Positions 8,535-16,867 of a DNA stretch of 64,000 nucleotides are shown here, piece after piece. The position numbers and the translations under genes were made by a program. A model generated the notes under the pieces. The model worked only from the letters and a program-made list of their open reading frames with translations. It was not told where the DNA came from and searched no databases. The stretch's first letter is position 1. Each line of letters opens with the position of its first letter. The stretch is from Thermanaerothrix daxensis (GTDB lineage: Bacteria > Chloroflexota > Anaerolineae > Anaerolineales > Anaerolineaceae), in assembly GCF_001306145.1 (NCBI RefSeq), contig NZ_LGKO01000005.1:806001-870000 (forward strand), in the 5' to 3' direction.

Positions 8535-9678
8535 TCTTCCACATATTCTTTTCCTTTTTTCAGACACGGGTGGGGGACATCGAAGTGCTGCCGAAGCAAT
8601 CATTGAAGCATTAAGCCTTGAATTTGGGGATCGGGTCACAGTTGAAATGGTGGATATCTTTCGGGAGTATGCTCCTCCGCCGTTCGACCTTGCTCCGGAG
8701 GCTTATCCAGTGCTCTCACGGATGCCCGAGGTGTGGCAACTGGGGTACCGTCTGAGCGATGGTCCGCGACGTACCCGCTTTGTTTTCAATGCTCTGTGGC
8801 CTTATGTGCGACGTTCGGCGGAACGCCTTATGGTAGAACATCCCTGTGATTTAGTTGTCTCGGTCCATCCGCTCTTCAATGACCCGATTTCCCGGGCAGC
8901 CCGCCGATTTTCTCGTCCTTACATTACAGTGGTTACCGATTTGGTTTCAACCCATACTGCCTGGTACTGTGGTTCCCCAGATTTGATCATTGTTCCAACG
9001 GAAGCAGCCCGCGAGAGGGGACTGGCCGCAGGGGTGCCTGCAGAACGGTTGCGGGTCATTGGTTTGCCAGTGGCCGAACGTTTCAATTCCTTTAGCGAAT
9101 CAGCCCAAATGATTCGTCATCGCTTGGGGTGGCCACTTGATCAACCAGTCATTCTTCTGATTGGGGGCGGCGAGGGTATGGGACCGCTCGAGACCGTGGC
9201 AACGGCGATCAATGAAGCGAACCTCAATGCGACGCTAGTGGTGGTGTGTGGGCGTAACCAGGCGCTTCAGAACCGATTAGAACAGGTAACGTGGAAGCGT
9301 CCGACATTCATCTACGGCTTTGTGCGTGAGATGCATAACTTCATGCGTGCGGCGGATATTCTCGTTACAAAGGCAGGGCCAGGAACCATCAGCGAGGCGT
9401 TCATTGTTGGATTGCCAATCATCCTTTATAGTCGCATGCCCGGCCAAGAGGATGGAAATGTTGATTACGTGATTAGCGAACAAGCCGGCGTTTGGGCGCC
9501 AGGACCCGAGCAAGTCGTTAATACGCTGAGGCTCTGGCTTGCGCGCCCTGAAGAGCGTCAACGCATAGCGGCAAACTCACGACGTCTGGCTCGACCGCAA
9601 GCCGCCCGGGAGATCGCTCGTGTGTTGGGAACATGGGCACAGCGTTCTTATGAAGAGCGTATGCGAACGCAGGTATAA
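8518..9678 (+). CDS. MGDG synthase / diacylglycerol glycosyltransferase-like GT28 protein
   Basis: A 386-residue GT-B glycosyltransferase. The N-terminal motif [15 protein letters not shown] (about 14-28) is the lipid-acceptor-domain signature of monogalactosyldiacylglycerol synthases and processive diacylglycerol glucosyltransferases. The C-terminal half has the nucleotide-sugar domain ([25 protein letters not shown]). It probably transfers a sugar from a UDP-sugar to diacylglycerol at the inner membrane face to make glycolipids. MurG is a more distant relative, and the N-terminus argues against it. It overlaps the DUF951 gene and ends in the -10 box of tsaE. Donor sugar and processivity are unknown. 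Confidence 0.85.
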   Translation: MKPKPDLPHILFLFSDTGGGHRSAAEAIIEALSLEFGDRVTVEMVDIFREYAPPPFDLAPEAYPVLSRMPEVWQLGYRLSDGPRRTRFVFNALWPYVRRSAERLMVEHPCDLVVSVHPLFNDPISRAARRFSRPYITVVTDLVSTHTAWYCGSPDLIIVPTEAARERGLAAGVPAERLRVIGLPVAERFNSFSESAQMIRHRLGWPLDQPVILLIGGGEGMGPLETVATAINEANLNATLVVVCGRNQALQNRLEQVTWKRPTFIYGFVREMHNFMRAADILVTKAGPGTISEAFIVGLPIILYSRMPGQEDGNVDYVISEQAGVWAPGPEQVVNTLRLWLARPEERQRIAANSRRLARPQAAREIARVLGTWAQRSYEERMRTQV

Positions 9679-9679
9679 T
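9674..9679 (+). promoter_or_regulatory. Putative -10 box of tsaE overlapping the upstream stop codon
   Basis: TATAAT contains the TAA stop of the preceding glycosyltransferase gene and lies 7 nt before the tsaE ATG. There is no Shine-Dalgarno sequence, so transcription from here would give a leaderless tsaE message. No clear -35 element is visible, and read-through transcription is also possible. Confidence 0.5.
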
Positions 9680-9686
9680 TTGGAAT

Positions 9687-10199
9687 ATGCCAATCCTGGA
9701 TGCGCACACGCTGGAACTTTTTAGCCGTAGCCCTGAGCAAACACGCCGTTTGGGAATGCGCCTGGGGGCTTTGATGCGCCCCGGCGATGTGATTTGCCTG
9801 CAGGGAGACTTGGGGGCTGGTAAAACCACACTGGTGCAGGGGATTGCACGGGGGTGGGGCTCGCTTGATCCGGTATCCAGTCCCACCTTTGTTTTGGTCA
9901 ATGTCTATCGTCAGCCCGAGGGGCGTATGCTTTTTCACCTGGATGCCTACCGCCTGAATTCCCTTGAAGAAGCCATTGATCTCGATATTGACGCCCTATT
10001 AAGCGAAGGAGCGCTGGTGATCGAGTGGCCGGAGCGAATTGCTGGCATCCTTCCGGCGGAGCGTTTGTGGGTGACGTTGACCTGGATTTCTGAAGAGCAA
10101 CGCAGCCTGCTTTTTAATCCATTGGGAGCACGATACCGAAATCTGGTGCACCGATTGCGCCAGCAGGTTTTGGGGGTGACTCATGCTGTTGGCCGTTGA
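9687..10199 (+). CDS. tsaE: tRNA threonylcarbamoyladenosine biosynthesis ATPase TsaE
   Basis: A 170-residue P-loop ATPase with Walker A GDLGAGKTTLVQG (about 38-50), the family motif SSPTFVLVNVY and the HLDAYRL Walker-B-like region. TsaE drives turnover of the TsaB-TsaD complex that installs t6A at position 37 of ANN-decoding tRNAs. The C-terminal tail is somewhat long but normal for the family. It overlaps tsaB by 17 bp. The promoter-like TATAAT just upstream and the lack of a ribosome-binding site suggest a leaderless start. tsaC and tsaD are not in this window. Confidence 0.93.
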   Translation: MPILDAHTLELFSRSPEQTRRLGMRLGALMRPGDVICLQGDLGAGKTTLVQGIARGWGSLDPVSSPTFVLVNVYRQPEGRMLFHLDAYRLNSLEEAIDLDIDALLSEGALVIEWPERIAGILPAERLWVTLTWISEEQRSLLFNPLGARYRNLVHRLRQQVLGVTHAVGR

Positions 10200-10848
10200 T
10201 ACCAGTACGCAGTGGATAGGGTTGGCACTCTATGACGGGAGCGCCGTGCTAGCCGAGCATGCCTGGTTGACCCAGGGGCACCACACGGTAGAATTGGCAC
10301 CTGCCATTGAATGGATGCTAACTCGAACGCGGGTTTCCATTAAGCAACTTAAGGCCCTGGGAGTTGCCCTGGGCCCTGGTTCCTTTACCAGCCTGAGGAT
10401 TGGATTGGCGGTTGTCAAGGGAATCGCTCTGGCTGAGAAATTACCCGTAGTGGGTGTGCCCACCCTGGACGTTCTCGTCTACGGCCTGCCACCAGATGAG
10501 CGCCGCCTAATCGCCGTATTGCAGGCTGGCCGTGGTCGCCTGGCAGTAGAGGATTATAGTTACCGGGCAGGGGCTTGGCAAGCCGAGAATCATCTACGCG
10601 TGGTTGGGCTTAAAGAACTGCTTGAAACGATCCAGGAACCGGTCATGATATGTGGTGAGTTAAGTGCCCAAGACCGCCAGCAATTGGCACGCCAACGTCA
10701 CATCACTTTGCTACCGCCTGCTCATTGTCTGCGCCATCCGGCATTTCTGGCTGAATTGGCCTGGAAGCGGTGGAAAGCCGGCGCTGTAGATGACGTAAAT
10801 AGCCTGGCTCCCCTTTACCTTCACCAAGCAGAGGGAATCTCTGCATGA
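10183..10848 (+). CDS. tsaB: tRNA threonylcarbamoyladenosine biosynthesis protein TsaB
   Basis: A 221-residue ASKHA-fold protein that begins LLAVDTSTQWIGLALYDG, with the conserved GVALGPGSFTSLRIGLAVVKG segment (about 61-79). TsaB is the catalytically inactive partner that dimerises with TsaD in t6A synthesis. The start codon lies within the end of tsaE, with GGGGGTGAC just upstream. The stop overlaps rimI by 4 bp (ATGA). The order tsaE-tsaB-rimI is widespread in bacteria and supports all three assignments. Confidence 0.93.
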   Translation: MLLAVDTSTQWIGLALYDGSAVLAEHAWLTQGHHTVELAPAIEWMLTRTRVSIKQLKALGVALGPGSFTSLRIGLAVVKGIALAEKLPVVGVPTLDVLVYGLPPDERRLIAVLQAGRGRLAVEDYSYRAGAWQAENHLRVVGLKELLETIQEPVMICGELSAQDRQQLARQRHITLLPPAHCLRHPAFLAELAWKRWKAGAVDDVNSLAPLYLHQAEGISA

Positions 10849-11399
10849 AAGCGGCGACTTTACCCAGAGTTTGGATTCGGCGGATGCGGGTTGAAGATAT
10901 TCCCCGCGTGCATGAAATTGATGTGGCATCATTCACGTTGCCCTGGCCAGAGAGTTCATATCGGTTTGAAATTGAAGCAAACCCCTCAGCACATTTGTGG
11001 GTGGCGGAGTGGCAGAATGATTGCGGCCAGTATGAGATTGTGGGCATGATTGTGATCTGGCTCATCATTGATGAGGCACACATTGCTACCTTCGCTGTTC
11101 ACCCCCAGTTCCGGGGTTACGGTATCGGGCAACGTCTTTTGGCCCAGGCGCTACTTGAAATGCACCGAATGGGGGCCCAGCGTTACACCCTGGAAGTGCG
11201 CCGTTCCAATCTCCCAGCGCAATCCCTCTACCGCAAGTTGGGCTTTGAGGTGATTTCTGTTCGTCCCGGGTACTATCGGGACAACCACGAAGATGCGCTG
11301 ATCATGAATCTCGAACATCTTAATGTAGGGCTTGTAGAGCGACTTGCCCGTGAAGAGAGTTTGCCCGGCAGATCAACTCTGACAGGAGGTCAGCCTTGA
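10845..11399 (+). CDS. rimI: Ribosomal-protein-alanine N-acetyltransferase-like GNAT protein (RimI)
   Basis: A GNAT-fold acetyltransferase of 184 residues, longer than E. coli RimI because of extensions at both ends. The acetyl-CoA-binding motif is HPQFRGYGIGQRLL, followed by LEVRRSNLPAQSLYRKLGFE, typical of RimI. The RimI role (acetylating the N-terminal alanine of ribosomal protein S18) is known from enterobacteria. In organisms like this one the true substrate may differ. It belongs to the tsaE-tsaB-rimI operon and overlaps the uracil-DNA glycosylase start by 4 bp. Confidence 0.87.
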   Translation: MKAATLPRVWIRRMRVEDIPRVHEIDVASFTLPWPESSYRFEIEANPSAHLWVAEWQNDCGQYEIVGMIVIWLIIDEAHIATFAVHPQFRGYGIGQRLLAQALLEMHRMGAQRYTLEVRRSNLPAQSLYRKLGFEVISVRPGYYRDNHEDALIMNLEHLNVGLVERLAREESLPGRSTLTGGQP

Positions 11400-12052
11400 A
11401 TGCAGAAGACGTTTTAACCCAAATTGCTGCTGAGGTTTCGGTTTGCACAAAGTGCGTTCTCCATTACTCGCGTAAACATGCGGTTCCCGGTGAAGGTCGT
11501 CCTGATGCTGAGATCATGTTCATCGGTGAAGGGCCGGGGTTTTACGAAAATGAGCAAGGACGACCGTTTGTTGGCCCTGCAGGGAAATTCCTGGATGAAT
11601 TGCTCCAGCGGGCAGGTTTGAAGCGGGAGGATGTGTTTATTACCAATGTAGTTAAGTGCCGCCCGCCAGGGAATCGGGACCCACAGCCTGAGGAATTGGT
11701 CGCCTGCGATGACTACCTGGAACGTCAATTGCAGGCCATCAATCCCCGGATCATTGTTACCCTGGGGCGATTCTCAATGGCAAAATTTCTCCCGAATGCG
11801 CGCATCAGCGATGTGCATGGCAAAGCCCTGTGGGTTAATGGCCGCCTGATCGTTCCCATGTACCACCCGGCTGCGGCCTTGCATCAGCCTTCATTGAAGG
11901 CCACGGTTATTGAAGATTTTAGCCGTCTGCCCGCTTACTTGGAAATGGCGCGCCAGGGTCAACCGGATCAGACCGCGGCAGAGCAAAAAACGTATGCGCC
12001 CGAACCGCCTGCCGATCAGGATGAACATCCAACCCAACTTAGTCTGTTTTGA
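11396..12052 (+). CDS. Family 4 uracil-DNA glycosylase (iron-sulfur)
   Basis: A 218-residue uracil-DNA glycosylase of the [4Fe-4S] family 4/5 type. Cluster cysteines are visible at 17, 20, 88 and 104. Active-site motifs are GEGPG (44-48) and MYHPAAAL near the C-terminus. It removes uracil from DNA to start base-excision repair and is common in thermophiles. The start is a TTG at 11396, supported by AGGAGG 7 nt upstream and by overlap with the rimI stop. The C-terminal 30 residues are a low-complexity polar tail ending TQLSLF, a sliding-clamp-binding-like ending (Q-x-x-L-F type, my inference). Confidence 0.9.
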   Translation: MNAEDVLTQIAAEVSVCTKCVLHYSRKHAVPGEGRPDAEIMFIGEGPGFYENEQGRPFVGPAGKFLDELLQRAGLKREDVFITNVVKCRPPGNRDPQPEELVACDDYLERQLQAINPRIIVTLGRFSMAKFLPNARISDVHGKALWVNGRLIVPMYHPAAALHQPSLKATVIEDFSRLPAYLEMARQGQPDQTAAEQKTYAPEPPADQDEHPTQLSLF

Positions 12053-12065
12053 AAGGGGAAAGTAA

Positions 12066-13388
12066 ATGGAACGCGATTATCGTGGTGAATTGGTAGAAAG
12101 ACTGACTACCCGGCAGGCACGCGTGGCTGTGGTAGGCATGGGCTATGTGGGCCTCCCGCTGGCGGTCGTCTTCGCTGAAGCCGGTTTTGATGTGACGGGC
12201 ATTGACCCGATCGCATCCAAAATGGAGGCTTTGAATCGAGGAGAGAGTTATATCCTGGATGTTTCTTCCGAGCAGGTGCGTGCATTGGTCGGCCAGGGGC
12301 GGTTGCGAGGCACCACCGATTATGCTGTGTTGCAAGATATTGATGCTGTTTCGATTTGTGTGCCGACCCCACTCCGCAAAACCGGTGATCCTGATCTTTC
12401 TTACATTGTCAGCGCTGCGGAAAGCCTGGCGCCATATCTTCACCCCGGCATGGTGGTGGTGCTGGAATCCAGCACATATCCGGGAACAACACGTGAACTG
12501 GTTCTACCAATACTGACAGAGCGGAGCGGCCTGGAAGTAGGAAAGGACTTCTTCCTGGCGTTTTCACCTGAGCGGGTTGACCCGGGGCGCAAGGACTGGA
12601 CCACTTACAATACCCCCAAGGTTATTGGCGGGATTACCCCTGCCTGCTGTGAGGTATCCACGGCCTGGTATCAACAGGCCATTCAAACGGTGGTGCCAGT
12701 CTCCTCGACCGAAGTGGCCGAGATGACCAAACTTCTGGAGAACACTTTTCGCATGATTAATATTGGGCTGGTCAACGAACTGGCGATCATGTGCGACCGT
12801 CTCAAAATTGATGTGTGGGAAGTGATTGAAGCCGCAGCCACCAAACCTTTTGGGTTTATGAAGTTTACTCCCGGGCCTGGGTTAGGGGGACATTGTATTC
12901 CTATTGATCCATTGTATCTTTCGTGGAAGTTGCGTTCGGTGAAGTATACGGCGCGGTTTATTGATCTTGCCTCGGAGATCAATACCTATATGCCCCGCTT
13001 TGTAGTGGGCAAAGTCCAAGATGCCCTGAACCAACAAGGCAAACCGGTAAAGGGAAGCAATATCCTGGTCCTGGGCGCAGCCTATAAAGCGGATATTGAC
13101 GATCTACGTGAATCACCCGCACTTGATGTTATTCATCTCTTGCGTGAGAAGGGTGCCGTTGTGTCTTATCATGACCCCTATATTCCGGTCATCCAACAGG
13201 ACGAACTGAGCATGGAATCGGTCCCGGATCTCATGGAAGCCGTGCGGGGGGCAGATTGTGTGGTAATCATCACCAACCACAGTAAATACGACTACCCGGC
13301 CATCCTTGAGGCTGCCCGGTTGATCGTGGACACGCGAAATGCCCTGGGCAAACTGGGGCGTAACAATCCCAAGGTGGTCCGCTTATGA
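12066..13388 (+). CDS. Nucleotide-sugar dehydrogenase (UDP-N-acetylhexosamine 6-dehydrogenase type)
   Basis: A 440-residue UDP-sugar dehydrogenase. The Rossmann motif is VGMGYVGLPLA (about 23-33), and the catalytic cysteine is Cys277 in GGHCIPIDP. The C-terminal UDP-binding domain follows. The length and the CVPTPL region resemble WbpA/WecC enzymes that oxidise UDP-GlcNAc or UDP-ManNAc to the uronic acid. UDP-glucose as substrate cannot be excluded. It is the first gene of the plus-strand polysaccharide operon, starts 14 bp after the uracil-DNA glycosylase behind AAAGGGGAAAG, and overlaps the epimerase by 4 bp. Confidence 0.88.
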   Translation: MERDYRGELVERLTTRQARVAVVGMGYVGLPLAVVFAEAGFDVTGIDPIASKMEALNRGESYILDVSSEQVRALVGQGRLRGTTDYAVLQDIDAVSICVPTPLRKTGDPDLSYIVSAAESLAPYLHPGMVVVLESSTYPGTTRELVLPILTERSGLEVGKDFFLAFSPERVDPGRKDWTTYNTPKVIGGITPACCEVSTAWYQQAIQTVVPVSSTEVAEMTKLLENTFRMINIGLVNELAIMCDRLKIDVWEVIEAAATKPFGFMKFTPGPGLGGHCIPIDPLYLSWKLRSVKYTARFIDLASEINTYMPRFVVGKVQDALNQQGKPVKGSNILVLGAAYKADIDDLRESPALDVIHLLREKGAVVSYHDPYIPVIQQDELSMESVPDLMEAVRGADCVVIITNHSKYDYPAILEAARLIVDTRNALGKLGRNNPKVVRL

Positions 13389-14362
13389 AGCGTTACCTGC
13401 TAACTGGGACTGCTGGCTTCATAGGCGCCAGGGTGGGGCACTACTTGCTTGAAGACGGGGCAGAGGTGGTTGGGGTGGATAACCTCAACGATGCTTACGA
13501 TGTCCGCCTGAAGCACTGGCGGTTGGAGCATTTGAGGGGTCGGCCTAATTTCCATTTTCTCCAACTCGACATCCGGGATCGCGAAGCGGTCGAGCAGTTA
13601 TTTGCCCGTTATGCTCCTTTTGAGGCCGTCATCAACCTGGCAGCGCGGGCTGGTGTACCCTATAGTGTGGTAAACCCGTGGATTTATTTTGAGACTAATG
13701 TCACCGGGACGTTGAATTTGCTTGAAGCCAGCCGCCGGTTTGGGGTGGTGAAATTCGTCCTGGCCTCGACCTCGAGTTTGTACGGCATTCTAAATCCGAT
13801 GCCTTTCCGCGAGGACGCCGATACCAGTCATCCTCTCTCACCATATGCAGCAAGCAAAAAGGCGGCGGAAACGCTGTGTTACACCTACCATCATCTATAT
13901 GGGCTGGATGTAACCGTTTTCCGGTATTTCACGGTCTACGGGCCAGCAGGACGCCCGGACATGAGCCTGTTCCGTTTTTGCCAGTGGATTGCTGAAGGGC
14001 GTCCTTTGCATCTGTATGGAGATGGCAGTTTCTCGCGTGATTTTACTTACGTGGATGATATTGCCCGAGGTACCCTTCTGGGGTTGAAACCAATGGGGTT
14101 TGAGGTGATCAATCTGGGGAGTGATCAGCCTCATACTATGATGGAAGCCATTCGCATCTTGGAAAAGGCGTTAGGACGCTCCGCGCAGATTGATTATCAT
14201 CCTCCTCAGGCAGTGGATATGCCTGCGACATGGGCTGATATCACTAAGGCGCGCACCCTCCTCGGTTGGGAGCCCCAAATAACCCTGGAAGAGGGACTTC
14301 AGCGCCTGGTCCAGTGGTACCTGGCGGAACGGACGTGGGCCAGCCAGATCAAAACTATATGA
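13385..14362 (+). CDS. NAD-dependent sugar epimerase (UDP-glucuronate 4-epimerase-like)
   Basis: A 325-residue extended short-chain dehydrogenase. The NAD motif is TGTAGFIG (7-14), and the catalytic pair is Tyr154 and Lys158 in SPYAASKKAAE. The segment ARAGVPYSVVNPWIY resembles UDP-glucuronate 4-epimerases. The second residue of the glycine motif is T-A rather than the more usual G-A. Paired with the upstream dehydrogenase it probably makes a uronic acid epimer for polysaccharide assembly. It is coupled to both neighbours by ATGA overlaps. Confidence 0.85.
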   Translation: MKRYLLTGTAGFIGARVGHYLLEDGAEVVGVDNLNDAYDVRLKHWRLEHLRGRPNFHFLQLDIRDREAVEQLFARYAPFEAVINLAARAGVPYSVVNPWIYFETNVTGTLNLLEASRRFGVVKFVLASTSSLYGILNPMPFREDADTSHPLSPYAASKKAAETLCYTYHHLYGLDVTVFRYFTVYGPAGRPDMSLFRFCQWIAEGRPLHLYGDGSFSRDFTYVDDIARGTLLGLKPMGFEVINLGSDQPHTMMEAIRILEKALGRSAQIDYHPPQAVDMPATWADITKARTLLGWEPQITLEEGLQRLVQWYLAERTWASQIKTI

Positions 14363-15726
14363 AGCGAGTTGCCTACCTGTGGACTAACTGGAAGGAAGAT
14401 CGCCTGTTGCGCCAGGTTGTGCGCAATACTGCGTACCTTTTCAGCGGTAATACCATAAGTTTGGGGCTAAGCCTTTATCAGGGGTTGTTGGCGGCTTATT
14501 TGCTAGGTCCAACCCAATATGGGGTCCTGGGGTTGGTTATTGCATTTGCCTCTAATGTGAACCGTTTACTCTCATTTCGCATGGGAGAACCGGTCATCCG
14601 CTATGTGAACCAGTACCTTAGCCAGGAGCGACGAGACCTGGCCGCAGGGGTGGTGAAACTCGCGGCTATCACCGAGGGGGTAAGTTCGATTATTGCCTTT
14701 TTATTGCTTGTCTTTATCTCGCCTTTAGCCGTGGAATGGCTCATTAAAGACCCGGTGGCCTTGCCCTGGATTCCTCTCTATGGGCTGGCGCTGTTGGGTA
14801 ACCTCTTCACCGAGACCTCAACGGCCATGCTTCAGATTGCGGGGCGCTTTCGCGCGCAGGCTACAATCACACTGGTGCAGAACATTGTCACCGCGGCTGG
14901 CATCACCCTGGCTTATTTCATGCATTGGGGCGTGTTTGAGGTGATGCTGGCTTACTTGATGGGCAAGTTGGTGTTTGGGCTGTTTATGCTGGGGGAGGGA
15001 TGGCAATCGGCGAGGAGGATGCTGGGATCGGGTTGGTGGCGGGTCCCCCTGCGCCAGGTGCCGGAAAAGACTGCGCTCGGACGTTTTGCAATTAGCACGA
15101 ACCTGAGTGGTACCGTTAACATGCTCATCCGGGATAGCGAGGTGCTATGGGCGGGATTCTTCCTGAGCAGTTTAGAGGCGGGGTATTATAAATTTGCCCT
15201 GGCTCTCATGAATGTCTTGATGTTGCCCATCCTTCCATTTATTCAAACCACTTATCCCGAGATTACCCGTGCGGTGTCTCAACGGTCGTGGGGAACCTTA
15301 CGGTCGCTCTTACGGCGTACCAGCCTGATGGCTCTGGCCTGGACAGCGATTGTGGGGGTTGGGCTGATCGTGCTTGGACCATGGTTTCTGACCTGGTTCA
15401 AGGGTGGCGCCTATTTGCCAGCTTTTCCTCTCATCCTGGTGCTTCTAGCCGGGTACGGTTTCGCCAACATTCTGTATTGGAATCGTCCCCTGTTGCTGGC
15501 GCTGGGAAAACCCAATGACCCTCTGGTGATCACGATGCTTGTGGGAGCCGTAAAGATGGTGCTCATGTTTGTTCTTGTCAAATCCTTTGGGGTCATTGCG
15601 CTGGCGCTGCTTTTGAGCGGTTATTTCATTATCTCAGTGGCGATAATTATCTGGCGGGGCAGTCAGGAACTCTTGCGAGCAGAACGAGCCGGTCTTGAGG
15701 TGGTGGATGCGGATCGCTTGTCTTAG
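14359..15726 (+). CDS. Polysaccharide flippase (Wzx/MurJ-MVF-like oligosaccharide transporter)
   Basis: A 455-residue integral membrane protein with 12 or more hydrophobic segments, beginning YLFSGNTISLGLSLYQGLLAAYLLGPTQYG. That is the typical N-terminus of Wzx/RfbX polysaccharide transporters, which flip lipid-linked repeat units across the cytoplasmic membrane. ATG 14359 is used rather than the longer frame open from 14266, because it makes the usual ATGA overlap with the epimerase and the extra 31 residues are hydrophilic shadow sequence. Together with Wzy and Wzz on the opposite strand it points to a Wzy-dependent pathway. Confidence 0.87.
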   Translation: MKRVAYLWTNWKEDRLLRQVVRNTAYLFSGNTISLGLSLYQGLLAAYLLGPTQYGVLGLVIAFASNVNRLLSFRMGEPVIRYVNQYLSQERRDLAAGVVKLAAITEGVSSIIAFLLLVFISPLAVEWLIKDPVALPWIPLYGLALLGNLFTETSTAMLQIAGRFRAQATITLVQNIVTAAGITLAYFMHWGVFEVMLAYLMGKLVFGLFMLGEGWQSARRMLGSGWWRVPLRQVPEKTALGRFAISTNLSGTVNMLIRDSEVLWAGFFLSSLEAGYYKFALALMNVLMLPILPFIQTTYPEITRAVSQRSWGTLRSLLRRTSLMALAWTAIVGVGLIVLGPWFLTWFKGGAYLPAFPLILVLLAGYGFANILYWNRPLLLALGKPNDPLVITMLVGAVKMVLMFVLVKSFGVIALALLLSGYFIISVAIIIWRGSQELLRAERAGLEVVDADRLS

Positions 15727-16867
15727 CACCTCTCAGATCCCTTCTAGTACGGCCAATAGCATCCAAGTAATGAAAATGTGCCAGGCGCTGGTGCAGTTAG
15801 GGCATTTAGTTAGGCTGTGGGTGCCGGGAAGTATGCATGCTGCCTGGCCTCAACTGGCAGCGCATTATGGTCTGCGCGATGCGTTTCACATAAACTGGGT
15901 AGCAGCCCATCCGGCGCTTAAGCGTTATGATTTTGTTGCAAAAGCCTGGCCTCAGGTATTGGCCTGGTCGCCTGACCTGATCTACACCTGGATGCCCCAA
16001 GTGGGGCTCCTGGCTTTGTGGGCCGGGCGCCCCTTGGTGCTCGAGATTCACGATCGCCCAAGCGGAAGATTTGGCCCTCGCTTACTCCGCCAGATCGTTC
16101 AAGCAAAAGGCAAAAAGCGGTTTGCCGTGATTACGCGGGCCCTCTATTGGGTGTTGCGGGAAGAATGGGGTCTGGCCATTCCAGAGGCTCAGGCGGTCAT
16201 TGCCCCCAATGGGGTGGATCTGGAGCGTTACCAGGATTTGCCTGCTCCGCCCGAAGCGCGTTGTCAGTTGGGGCTGACTGAGTGCTTTACCGCGGTGTAT
16301 AGCGGGCACTTTTATCCTGGACGAGGTATGGGGTTGCTTTTGGAGATGGCGCGTCGTTTACCTCACATTCAGTTCCTCTGGGTGGGTGGCCGAGAGGAAG
16401 CGGTGGCTCACTGGCGAAGAGTGGTGGCTGAGCAGGGGCTTCAGAACGTAATTCTGACCGGGTTTGTGGAAAATCGTCTTTTACCCCTTTATCAGGCCGC
16501 CGGAGAAGTGCTGTTGATGCCTTATGAACGGGCGGTAGCCGGGAGCAGCGGGGGAAATTCCGCTGACATCTGTAGCCCGATGAAAATGTTTGAATACCTG
16601 GCGTGTGGAAGGGCTATTCTGACCAGTGATCTGCCTGTGCTGCATGAGGTGCTAAACGATAAAAATGCCCGTTTTTGCCCTCCTGAAGAGGTGGATGCCT
16701 GGGTACAGGCGCTGGATGATTTAGCCGCGCATCCGGAGATGTGTCGCACACTCGGGGAGCAGGCTCGGACGGATGCGGCTCGCTACACCTGGGTAGCACG
16801 GGCGCAACGCATTCTGGCGGGATGGACCTTGGATCAAACGAGTTTCATGGAGGCAGGTGACCTGTGA
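15707..16867 (+). CDS. Glycosyltransferase family 4
   Basis: A 386-residue GT-B glycosyltransferase. The N-terminus MRIACLSTSQIPSSTANS followed by QVMKMCQALVQLGHLV is a typical acceptor-domain start. The C-terminal donor domain has YSGHFYPGRGMGLLLE, ILTGFVENRLLPLYQ and the E-x7-E type region PMKMFEYLACGR. It probably adds one sugar to the lipid-linked repeat. ATG 15707 is preferred to the upstream TTG 15695 because GAGG lies 6 nt before it. It overlaps the flippase gene by 20 bp and the next gene by 4 bp. Donor and linkage are unknown. Confidence 0.88.
   Translation: MRIACLSTSQIPSSTANSIQVMKMCQALVQLGHLVRLWVPGSMHAAWPQLAAHYGLRDAFHINWVAAHPALKRYDFVAKAWPQVLAWSPDLIYTWMPQVGLLALWAGRPLVLEIHDRPSGRFGPRLLRQIVQAKGKKRFAVITRALYWVLREEWGLAIPEAQAVIAPNGVDLERYQDLPAPPEARCQLGLTECFTAVYSGHFYPGRGMGLLLEMARRLPHIQFLWVGGREEAVAHWRRVVAEQGLQNVILTGFVENRLLPLYQAAGEVLLMPYERAVAGSSGGNSADICSPMKMFEYLACGRAILTSDLPVLHEVLNDKNARFCPPEEVDAWVQALDDLAAHPEMCRTLGEQARTDAARYTWVARAQRILAGWTLDQTSFMEAGDL

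Noticed and set aside
14266-14358. Longer start for the Wzx flippase
   Set aside because: The extra 31 residues are a shadow of the epimerase 3' end; ATG 14359 gives the usual ATGA overlap.
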